A stretch of 56,100 nt of DNA, taken from the NCBI RefSeq assembly GCF_004327355.1, contig NZ_QJUM01000037.1:1-56100 (forward strand), in the 5' to 3' direction. The notes under the pieces were generated by a model. The model was given only the letters and a program-made list of their open reading frames with translations. It did no database searches and had not been told where the DNA came from. A program made the position numbers and the translations under genes. Shown one piece after another: positions 8,673-17,121 of the stretch. The first letter of the stretch is position 1. The number at the start of each line of letters is the position of its first letter. Origin of the DNA: Phytopseudomonas dryadis. GTDB lineage: Bacteria > Pseudomonadota > Gammaproteobacteria > Pseudomonadales > Pseudomonadaceae.

Positions 8673-8687
8673 TTCGCGATTGCCGAA
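8673..8687. promoter_or_regulatory. Candidate LysR operator, site 3 (before dctP)
   Basis: CTTCGCGATTGCCGAAG at 8672-8688 is TTCG-N7-CGAA with the same outer C and G as site 1. It lies 135 bp before the dctP start in the 277-bp gap after lysR. A looser palindrome, GCC-C-AATT...AATT-T-GGC, lies at 8697-8715. Confidence 0.55.
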
Positions 8688-8822
8688 GACAGGCTTGCCC
8701 AATTAAGAATTTGGCTGGCCGAAGCGCTGGCGTAGAGTTCGCGGGAAATCAAGGCAAGGGCCCTGGCCGGTATCCTCCGATGTCGGTCAGGGCTCACACC
8801 AATAACAACAGGAGTTTGCCTC

Positions 8823-9827
8823 ATGTCCCGCGTCTTTCGCCGCCGTCTGACCTGCGCCTTGCTCAGCGCTTCCCTGCTGCTGAGTGCCGGCGCCTTCGCC
8901 GAAGAAATCGTCATCAAGTTCGCCCATGTGGCATCCGACCAGACCCCCAAGGGGCAGGGCGCGCGCATGCTGCAGAGGCTGGTCAAGGAACGCCTGGCCG
9001 GCAAGGCCCGGGTCGAGGTCTATCCCAACTCGTCGCTGTTCGGCGATGGCAAGGAGATGGAGGCCCTGTTGCTCGGCGACGTCCAGCTGCTGGCGCCGGC
9101 GCCGGTGAAACTGGAGAAGTATCAGCCGCGGGTGCAGATCTTCGACCTGATGTTCCTCTTCGACGATGCCGCGGCCTCCCAGCGTTTCGAGCAGTCGCCC
9201 AAGGGCCAGGAACTGCTGCACAGCCTGGAGAACAACGGCATCATCGGCCTGGCCTACTGGCTCAACGGCATGCGCCAGTTCACCGCCAACAAGCCACTGC
9301 ACCTGCCGAGCGATGCCCGGGGTCTGAAATTCCGCGTGCAGCCCTCGGACCTGCAGGCGGCGCAGATCAGCGCGCTACGCGCCGTACCCCGCAAGATGGC
9401 CTTCGCCGAGATCTATCAGGGCCTGCAGACCGGCGTGATCAACGCCTCCGACAACCCCTGGTCGAACATCTACAGCCAGCGTCACCATGAAGTGCAGCAG
9501 TACATGATCGAGTCCAATCATGCGGTCGGCAATTACATGCTGATCACCAATGCGGCATTCTGGAACGGGCTGCCCGAAGACGTGCGTGGCGAACTGAAGA
9601 CCATCATCGACGAGGTCACGGTCGAGGTGAATCGTCAGGCCCTGGCGCTCAATGAGAAGGACAAGCAGCAGATCCTCGCGGACGGCAAGCGTGAGCTGAT
9701 CGTGCTCACGGACGAGGAACGCCAGCGGTGGCGCGAGGTGATGCGCCCGGTGTGGAAGCAGTACGAAAACCGGATCGGCAGCGACCTGATCGAAGCGGCG
9801 CAGGCGGCCAACGGCGCGGCGCAGTAA
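8823..9827 (+). CDS. dctP: TRAP transporter solute-binding protein, DctP family
   Basis: Periplasmic receptor that captures an organic acid for the DctQM permease, 334 residues. The Sec signal peptide ends near LLSAGAFA-EE (cleavage at about residue 26). The mature protein shows the DctP fold markers LKFRVQPSDLQAAQISALRA, with the carboxylate-binding Arg in the FRV segment, then MAFAEIYQGLQTGVINASDN and HEVQQYMIESNH. The usual GQENP motif is NASDNP here, a modest deviation. CAGGAG lies about nine bases before the ATG. The VOC gene follows after 27 bp and the two permease genes after a 294-bp repeat-containing gap. In P. aeruginosa a comparable TRAP set sits beside acsA in the itaconate island. 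Confidence 0.93.
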   Translation: MSRVFRRRLTCALLSASLLLSAGAFAEEIVIKFAHVASDQTPKGQGARMLQRLVKERLAGKARVEVYPNSSLFGDGKEMEALLLGDVQLLAPAPVKLEKYQPRVQIFDLMFLFDDAAASQRFEQSPKGQELLHSLENNGIIGLAYWLNGMRQFTANKPLHLPSDARGLKFRVQPSDLQAAQISALRAVPRKMAFAEIYQGLQTGVINASDNPWSNIYSQRHHEVQQYMIESNHAVGNYMLITNAAFWNGLPEDVRGELKTIIDEVTVEVNRQALALNEKDKQQILADGKRELIVLTDEERQRWREVMRPVWKQYENRIGSDLIEAAQAANGAAQ

Positions 9828-9854
9828 CCCGTCGATCGACTACGGAGACCCCTC

Positions 9855-10232
9855 ATGCTCGACCATCTGGATCATCTGGTGCTGACCGCCACCGACGCCG
9901 AGGCGACCACGCATTTCTACACCCAAGTGCTGGGCATGCGCCTGGAAACCTTCGGCAACGGGCGCTCGGCCTTCTGTTTCGGCGAGCAGAAGATCAACCT
10001 GCATGTGCGGGGCCAGGAGTTCGAACCCAAGGCCCACCTGCCGGTACCCGGGGCGCTGGACCTGTGCTTCATCGCCAGCCAGCCCCTGGACGCGGTGATC
10101 GCGCACCTGCAGCGAGTCGGCTGGCCGATCATCGAAGGGCCGGTGCTGCGCACCGGCGCCACCGGACCGATCCGCTCGATCTACCTGCGTGATCCCGATC
10201 TGAACCTGATCGAGATCGCCGAGCCGGCCTGA
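9855..10232 (+). CDS. VOC (glyoxalase/dioxygenase superfamily) protein
   Basis: Single-domain vicinal-oxygen-chelate protein, 125 residues. It starts MLDHLDHLVLTATDAEATTH, with a likely metal-ligand His in HLVL, and ends DPDLNLIEIAEPA, with the C-terminal Glu ligand in LIEI. Two beta-alpha-beta-beta-beta modules fit this length. It is 27 bp after dctP and probably co-transcribed. P. aeruginosa carries a small VOC gene in the neighbouring itaconate island as well, so it may belong to this metabolic theme. Possible roles are methylmalonyl-CoA-epimerase-like isomerisation, detoxification of a reactive carbonyl, or ring-cleavage-like chemistry. The sequence does not decide between them. Confidence 0.85.
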   Translation: MLDHLDHLVLTATDAEATTHFYTQVLGMRLETFGNGRSAFCFGEQKINLHVRGQEFEPKAHLPVPGALDLCFIASQPLDAVIAHLQRVGWPIIEGPVLRTGATGPIRSIYLRDPDLNLIEIAEPA

Positions 10233-10274
10233 GCCTCGGAAGGCCATTACAAGGCGAAAGCGGACGCTCACCCT

Positions 10275-10350
10275 GTAGGGTGGATGACGCTCTTTTCATC
10301 CACCATTGCGATTGCGGAGCGGTGGACGGATGAAGCGTCGTCCACCCTAC
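10275..10350. repeat. Second copy of the GTAGGGTGGATGACGC inverted repeat
   Basis: Begins GTAGGGTGGATGACGC, as at 6105, and ends GTCGTCCACCCTAC. The ends are inverted and complementary over about ten bases. It splits the dctP-VOC genes from dctQM. Confidence 0.7.
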
Positions 10351-10371
10351 GACAGGCCGCTTTAACTTGCC

Positions 10372-10396
10372 GCTTGAAGCTTGAAGCTTGAAGCTT
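10372..10396. repeat. Heptad tandem repeat GCTTGAA
   Basis: GCTTGAA is repeated three times and followed by GCTT. Similar AAGCTTGAAGCT runs occur at 6060-6080, and related AAGCTACAAGC/AAGCTGCAAGC runs at 48391-48430. This is a common Pseudomonas intergenic motif with no assigned function. Confidence 0.75.
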
Positions 10397-10414
10397 ATGG
10401 CTGCCCCTACGCTA

Positions 10415-10429
10415 TTCGCCCAGGCCGAA
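10415..10429. promoter_or_regulatory. Candidate LysR operator, site 4 (before dctQM)
   Basis: ATTCGCCCAGGCCGAAG at 10414-10430 contains TTCG-N7-CGAA with the same trailing G as the other three sites. It is 97 bp before the dctQ start, so dctQM may have its own regulated promoter downstream of the repeat. Confidence 0.5.
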
Positions 10430-10526
10430 GGCCGCGTTTACCAATCGCGAATATCTGCACGCGAGCAGGCGAGGTTAGAGTCGCTGCGTCAGAACAATTA
10501 CAACAACGCTCTCTGGGAGACCGCCG

Positions 10527-11159
10527 ATGACTGCTTTGCGGAACCTGTGGGATCGCCTTGAGGAAATCGCCGTCGCGTTTCTTCTGGCGGCGATGACCCT
10601 GGTCACCTTCTCGTACGTGATATTCAACAACCTCTACGGAATTTTCTATTCCCTGGGCGATACGCTGCCTTTCGCCAACGATGCCCTGTTCAGCATCGGC
10701 GACGGCATCCTCTACGTCGCCCAGGAAATGACCTGGAGCGTGGCCCTGACCAAGGCCATGTTCGGCTGGCTGATCTTCGTCGGCCTGGCCTGGGGCGTAC
10801 GTATCGGCGCGCACATCGGCGTCGATCTGCTGGTGCGCCTGTTCAAGCCCTCCCTGCAAAAGGCCGTGGCGATCCTCGCGCTGGTCATCTGCCTGGCCTA
10901 CTGCGTGCTGATGGCCTACTCCAGCGAGCAATGGGTCGCCACCCTGATGCGCGCCGGTATCGGCGCCGAGGATCTGGATCGCTTCGGCGTCCAGCAGTGG
11001 CACATCGTGATCATCGTGCCGATCGGTTTCACCCTGATGTTCCTGCGTTTCGCCCAGGTGCTGGTGCGTGTGATTCAGAACAAGCAACTGGGTTTTGGTG
11101 GCCACGGCGAAGTCGAAGACGCCATCAAACTCGCCGAAGAAACGGAGGCTAAACGATGA
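10527..11159 (+). CDS. dctQ: TRAP transporter small permease, DctQ family
   Basis: Small membrane subunit of a TRAP importer, 210 residues with four hydrophobic segments: IAVAFLLAAMTLVTFSYVIF, WSVALTKAMFGWLIFVGLAW, VAILALVICLAYCVLMAY and HIVIIVPIGFTLMFLRFA. It is somewhat longer than many DctQ proteins because of a soluble loop between helices 1 and 2 (about 40-70). The stop overlaps the dctM start by four bases (ATGA at 11156-11159), giving translational coupling of the two permease subunits. CTGGGAG lies eight bases before the ATG. Confidence 0.92.
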   Translation: MTALRNLWDRLEEIAVAFLLAAMTLVTFSYVIFNNLYGIFYSLGDTLPFANDALFSIGDGILYVAQEMTWSVALTKAMFGWLIFVGLAWGVRIGAHIGVDLLVRLFKPSLQKAVAILALVICLAYCVLMAYSSEQWVATLMRAGIGAEDLDRFGVQQWHIVIIVPIGFTLMFLRFAQVLVRVIQNKQLGFGGHGEVEDAIKLAEETEAKR

Positions 11160-12439
11160 CCATCGCATTTTTGTTCGTCGCCCTGTTCGCGCTGATGTTC
11201 ATCGGCATTCCGGTGGCGATTTCCCTGGGTCTGTCCGGGGCCATGACCATCCTGCTCTTCAGCAACGACTCGGTGCGTTCGCTGGCGATCAAGCTGTTCG
11301 AGACCAGCGAGCACTACACGCTGCTGGCGATTCCGTTCTTCCTGCTCTCCGGCGCCTTCATGACCAGTGGCGGCGTGGCCCGTCGCCTGATCGATTTCGC
11401 CAACGCCTGCGTCGGTCATATCAAGGGTGGCCTGGCTATCGCGGCCATTCTGGCCTGTATGCTGTTCGCGGCACTGAGCGGCTCGTCGCCGGCCACGGTG
11501 GCGGCGGTCGGTTCGATCGTCATCGCCGGCATGGTGCGTTCGGGCTACAAGAAGGAGTTCGCCGCCGGCATCGTCTGTAACGCCGGTACCCTGGGTATCC
11601 TGATCCCGCCGTCGATCGTCATGGTGGTCTACGCCACCGCGACCGAAACCTCGGTGGGCAAGCTGTTCATGGCCGGTGTGGTGCCGGGCCTGCTGCTGGG
11701 CGTGTTCCTGATGGTCACCATCTACATCATCGCCCGGGTGAAGAACATGCCGTCGCTGCCGCGAGCGTCGATGGCCGAGATCATGGTAGCCGGGCGCAAG
11801 GCTGGCTGGGGCCTGGCGCTGATCGTGATCATCCTCGGCGGTATCTACTCGGGCATGTTCACGCCGACCGAAGCCGCTGCGGTGGCCGCGGTGTACGCGG
11901 CCTTCGTGGCGATCTTCATCTACAAGGACATGACCGTTCGCGAGTGCCCGAAGGTGTTCGTCGAGGCCGGCAAGCTGAGCGTGGTGCTGATGTTCATCAT
12001 CGCCAACGCCATGCTCTTCGCCCACGTGCTGACCACCGAGCAGATCCCGCAGTCGATCACCGCCTGGGTGGTGGAGCAGGGCTTTTCGCCGATCGAGTTC
12101 CTGATCGTGGTGAACATCGTACTGCTGGTCGCCGGTACCTTCATGGAGCCGTCGGCGATCATCCTGATCCTGGCGCCGATCCTGTTCCCGATCGCCATGC
12201 AACTGGGCATCGACCCGATCCACCTGGGCATCATCATGGTGGTGAACATGGAGATCGGCCTGATCACGCCGCCGACCGGGCTCAACCTGTTCGTCACCTC
12301 GGCGGTCACCGGCATGCCGCTGACCCGCGTGGTGCGCGCGGTGTCGCCATGGCTGCTGGTGATGCTGGCGTTCCTGATCCTGGTGACCTACGTGCCGTTC
12401 ATTTCGCTGGGCCTGCCGAACTGGCTGGGCATGAACTGA
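11156..12439 (+). CDS. dctM: TRAP transporter large permease, DctM family
   Basis: Sodium-coupled transport subunit of the TRAP importer, 427 residues, the family norm. The whole protein is membrane-spanning. Marker segments are FIGIPVAISLGLSGAMTIL, FALFAALSGSSPATVAAVGS-type sequence at about 100-120, NAGTLGILIPPSIVMVVYA and LGIIMVVNMEIGLITPPTGL near the C-terminus. It forms one unit with dctQ. The hairpin that should terminate its transcript begins 21 bp after the stop but is split by a 208-bp inserted element. Confidence 0.95.
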   Translation: MTIAFLFVALFALMFIGIPVAISLGLSGAMTILLFSNDSVRSLAIKLFETSEHYTLLAIPFFLLSGAFMTSGGVARRLIDFANACVGHIKGGLAIAAILACMLFAALSGSSPATVAAVGSIVIAGMVRSGYKKEFAAGIVCNAGTLGILIPPSIVMVVYATATETSVGKLFMAGVVPGLLLGVFLMVTIYIIARVKNMPSLPRASMAEIMVAGRKAGWGLALIVIILGGIYSGMFTPTEAAAVAAVYAAFVAIFIYKDMTVRECPKVFVEAGKLSVVLMFIIANAMLFAHVLTTEQIPQSITAWVVEQGFSPIEFLIVVNIVLLVAGTFMEPSAIILILAPILFPIAMQLGIDPIHLGIIMVVNMEIGLITPPTGLNLFVTSAVTGMPLTRVVRAVSPWLLVMLAFLILVTYVPFISLGLPNWLGMN

Positions 12440-12460
12440 CGACTCTCGCGTTAAAACGAG

Positions 12461-12703
12461 CCCGGCCGATGTGCCTAATGCCGATCAGATAAGGTTTCTG
12501 TAGGAACAGGGAGGCCTACAGAAAAGCGATCCCCGCGCGTAGGAGCGTCGACCTCGGCGCGATGCGAGAGTGGCCATACCGCAGAAATCGCGGTATGGCC
12601 ACGATTCGCCGCGGGGGCGCGGCTCCTACAGGGACAGGGCAAACTGTCGTTTTGCGGGCCAAGCGCTTAACTGACTGGCATTAGCCGATGTGCCGGGTTT
12701 TTT
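12461..12703 (+). terminator. dctM terminator split by an insertion
   Basis: CCCGGC-CGATGT at 12461-12472 and GCCGGG-TTTTTT at 12692-12703 together reconstitute a standard hairpin: stem CCCGGC/GCCGGG, loop CGATGT, then a T-run. The two parts are separated by a 208-bp element and an 11-bp target duplication. The distal T-run hairpin can no longer form locally. Confidence 0.75.
12476..12683. mobile_element. MITE, 208 bp, IS4-like ends, carrying an internal BIME
   Basis: The left end is TAATGCCGATCAGATAAG; the right end read in reverse is TAATGCCAGTCAGTTAAG, giving 18-bp inverted ends with three mismatches. The element is flanked by an exact 11-bp direct repeat, GCCGATGTGCC, at 12465-12475 and 12684-12694. 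These ends resemble the terminal repeat of IS4 as I recall it, and IS4-family elements make target duplications of about 9-13 bp. There is no transposase ORF, so it is non-autonomous. Inside are inverted REP ends (TAGGAGC at 12540 and GCTCCTA at 12622) around a perfect 12-bp hairpin (TGGCCATACCGC, loop, GCGGTATGGCCA, 12571-12601), plus a small CTGTAGG/CCTACAG hairpin (12499-12521). Confidence 0.8.
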
Positions 12704-12926
12704 CGTGGCTGGAGCTGGAAAACGTTCTGGTCGGCCTTACCACAGTCAAGCTTTTTCGTTCAGCCTTCAGCGCCTTTATCGGCTTCTACCCCGTAGCCTG
12801 GCTTTTCGTCCAGCCTTCAGCCTCCAGCGCCTTTATCGGTCCCCATCCTGCTCAAGCGCCTCCTGCGCAAGAGCGATGACGATCCGCGCTTCGACCGCCG
12901 GCCCCGTGCCGGGTTTTTTCGCCTGC
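12704..12926. other. Gene-free spacer with short direct repeats and a terminator
   Basis: There are two similar segments, 12750-12782 and 12801-12839; both contain TTCAGCCTTCAG or CAGCCTTCAGCCTCCAG and end in GCGCCTTTATCGG. At 12898-12919, CCGGC-N5-GCCGG followed by TTTTTT is a normal plus-strand terminator that could replace the split one. No recognisable gene is seen. The stretch 12850-12930 has coding-like composition on the plus strand but no start codon or family resemblance. Confidence 0.6.
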
Positions 12927-14474
12927 TCAGCCAGGCGCGGGCGGGCTTTCCAGGGTCTTGAACAGGGCCTCGGCCGGCATCGGTCTGGCGTACAGGTAAC
13001 CCTGCAGGATCTGTACGCCGCGCTGGGTCAGGTAATCGCTCTGTTCCAGCGTTTCCACGCCTTCGGCGACCAGCGCCAGTTCCAGGCGCACGGCCAGGTC
13101 GAGGATATTGTCGAGGATGTGTCGCGACAGGGCGTCCGAGCCGATCAGGGCGATGAAGCTGCGGTCGATCTTCAGGCAGTCGACGCGGAACTCGCGCAGG
13201 TAGGCCAGGCTGGAGTGGCCGGTGCCGAAGTCGTCGATGGCGATGCGCACGCCGAGGCGCCGCAGTTCGGCGAACACCTGCTCGGTCACCGCGGTGGCGG
13301 CGATCATCTGGCGCTCGGTGAGTTCCAGCACCAGGGTGATGCGCCCGGGCGGAAAGGCGTCGAGAAAGTCGCGGCATTCCTCGAGCAATTGCAGGTCCAG
13401 GCAATGTGCGGCGGTGATGTTGATACCGACGTGGAAGCCCTCGGGCAACAGTTCGGCGTGGCTGGCCAATTGCTCGCGTACCTGGTGCATCAGGGTGCGG
13501 GTCATGGGCACGATCAGGCCCAGGCGCTCGGCCAGGGGAATGAACTGATCCGGTGGCACCAGGCCTTCGCTGGGATGCTGCCAGCGCATCAGCACTTCCA
13601 CGCCTTCCCAGCGGCCATTGCCCGTGTCCACCAGGGGCTGGTAGTAGGGCACGAACTCGCCGGCGTGCAGTGCACGCTTGAGTTCCGAGCTGGGAGAGGC
13701 CGAGCGCAGGCTGAAACGGTAGGTAGCGGCCCCGGCCAGCGCACCCAGCAGTAGAAACAGCAGAAACTGCGGCGAGTAGTGCTGGCGTATGTACTGCAGC
13801 GAAGCGCCGGTCGGGTAACTGGCCAGCACCGTGAACGGGTAGCGGGTCGAACGGGTGCTGAAGGGGTAATCCGTGTAGCCCGCCACGGGAGCCTGGCTGA
13901 CATGGCCGTCGTCGCTCATCCAGTTCGTGCCGACCGACAACTGCAGAGGGACTTCCTGGCCATTGATCTGCAACAGGTCGCTCAGGTGCTGACCGTCGAT
14001 AGCGACCAGTACGCCGCCGTTTCCCCGGGGCTGCCGGTACACCAGTACCGCACGTTCCGGTGTAACGACATTGCCGTCCATCAGGAGCAAGCGGCCGTCG
14101 CTGTAGGCCGGGGCCTGCTCGGCAGTGTCGTAGGGCCCCATCATCGAGGTGCAATAGATGACGCCATCATGGACCAGATTGACCGAGCGGGCAAAGGGGC
14201 TGACGGTGGCCTGATGGCGCAATGGCTGTTCGACCTCGGCGCAGGGCTGGCCGGACAGCTCGACCACGGCATCGGCTACTTGAGCGGTGTGGTCGAGTAT
14301 GACCTCGAGCTGTGCCTGCGCCTCACTGGCGCTCTCCCGCGCCTGCGACTCCAGCAGGCTCGCCGCTTGCCAGTACATCAGCGGAGCGCCCAGCAACAGC
14401 GGTAGCGCGGCGGCGCCCAGGGCGGTGCATAGGCGCAGGGGACGCCCGCGGGAGTGGGGGGTGGAGAAGGGCAT
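12927..14474 (-). CDS. CSS-motif/EAL c-di-GMP phosphodiesterase
   Basis: Membrane-bound enzyme that should hydrolyse c-di-GMP to pGpG, 515 residues. The N-terminal membrane helix is LCTALGAAALPLLLGAPLMY. A periplasmic CSS-type sensor follows (about 40-230) with QPCAEVEQ and IYCTSMMG, so the motif reads C-T-S. The second helix is QFLLFLLLGALAGAATY, and the EAL domain begins at about residue 265. The catalytic set looks complete: EVLMRW (EAL-equivalent Glu), ELTERQM, DDFGTGHSSLAYLREF, KIDRSFI and AEGVET. In enterobacterial CSS-EAL enzymes the periplasmic cysteines sense redox state. The frame is open upstream to 14687, but the ATG at 14474 gives the standard N-terminus. It is divergent from acsA. 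Confidence 0.9.
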   Translation of the reverse strand: MPFSTPHSRGRPLRLCTALGAAALPLLLGAPLMYWQAASLLESQARESASEAQAQLEVILDHTAQVADAVVELSGQPCAEVEQPLRHQATVSPFARSVNLVHDGVIYCTSMMGPYDTAEQAPAYSDGRLLLMDGNVVTPERAVLVYRQPRGNGGVLVAIDGQHLSDLLQINGQEVPLQLSVGTNWMSDDGHVSQAPVAGYTDYPFSTRSTRYPFTVLASYPTGASLQYIRQHYSPQFLLFLLLGALAGAATYRFSLRSASPSSELKRALHAGEFVPYYQPLVDTGNGRWEGVEVLMRWQHPSEGLVPPDQFIPLAERLGLIVPMTRTLMHQVREQLASHAELLPEGFHVGINITAAHCLDLQLLEECRDFLDAFPPGRITLVLELTERQMIAATAVTEQVFAELRRLGVRIAIDDFGTGHSSLAYLREFRVDCLKIDRSFIALIGSDALSRHILDNILDLAVRLELALVAEGVETLEQSDYLTQRGVQILQGYLYARPMPAEALFKTLESPPAPG

Positions 14475-14702
14475 GCGCGGTGTCACCTTGTCTATGGACT
14501 GTGCCGAGCTTAACGAAAGTTGCCGGTCGCAGGAGGCCCGATCCGTCTGGGCCCGGGCAAATCCCTGTGGCGTCGCGCTGGCCGACGGCGGGCGCCGCGA
14601 CCCGGGTCTGGACTCGGTAAGACCATGGTCGTATGGTTGTCGGCAGGGGGGATGGTTACAAATGTGAGCATAGAAAAACAACATCAAAGCCGAGGTGATT
14701 CA

Positions 14703-16664
<1,962 letters not shown>

Positions 16665-16680
16665 CCGCCGCCCGGATGCC

Positions 16681-16715
16681 AACGCCCCACCCGGGTCGAT
16701 CCGGCGTGGGGCGTT
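16681..16715 (+). terminator. acsA terminator hairpin
   Basis: AACGCCCCAC (16681-16690) pairs perfectly with GTGGGGCGTT (16706-16715), with an inner CCGG/CCGG extension. The T-run is weak (GCGCTTTGCT). It lies 17 bp after the acsA stop. The remaining spacer up to 17121 holds only the aot promoter region. Confidence 0.75.
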
Positions 16716-16957
16716 CGCGCTTTGCTGGGTAACAGCCGTGCGCCGATCTGGGGTGTGCGGGAACAGTCTGCCCCCTCAGTGGGCCGCGGCAGGCGCCAGG
16801 GATGCCCGGAAGGTCGCTGCAGCCCAGTGTTCACGGGGTTTGCATGGAAATGGCCTGGTACTTGCTGTAAATCAAGGTTGTGGAAAATTCCCTTATTCAC
16901 ATCCCCTCCGTTCTGTCAATATGCCTTCGGCGGCCATCCCGGGCTTTTGTAATTACT

Positions 16958-16994
16958 TGTCGCATTGAGGAAATATCGGTATTCGGCCTGTCGC
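16958..16994 (+). promoter_or_regulatory. Candidate ArgR operator upstream of aotJ
   Basis: TGTCGC at 16958-16963, then eight bases and AA at 16972-16973, fits the published Pseudomonas ArgR half-site TGTCGC-N8-AA-N5. A second TGTCGC at 16989-16994 lacks the AA. The two hexamers are 31 bp apart in the same direction. They lie about 130-165 bp before the aotJ ATG, in the only long non-coding gap of the operon, as expected for arginine-dependent autoregulation. Confidence 0.55.
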
Positions 16995-17121
16995 TAGAAT
17001 GCCGCTCTCTCAGGCGCAGCCCCTCGAACGACGGCGACCCTCTCTACATTCGACCCATTCATGGCCTGCGGCCAACCTGCATCGCGCCATCGAAGCCTTT
17101 CCATTGCTAGGAGTTTTCCTG

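Noticed and set aside
8697..8715. Second LysR operator before dctP (GCCCAATT...AATTTGGC)
   Set aside because: The arms differ from TTCG/CGAA, and no second copy was found. It is kept only as a remark.
8697..8730. Sigma-54 promoter (TTGGCTGGCC...) before dctP
   Set aside because: The -12 GC element at the required spacing is absent.
12850..12926. Gene remnant before the EAL gene
   Set aside because: The codon-like composition is suggestive, but there is no start, no homology I recognise, and it contains a terminator.
12690..13754. Plus-strand open frame across the EAL gene
   Set aside because: It is antisense to a gene with all EAL catalytic motifs and shows no recognisable domain.
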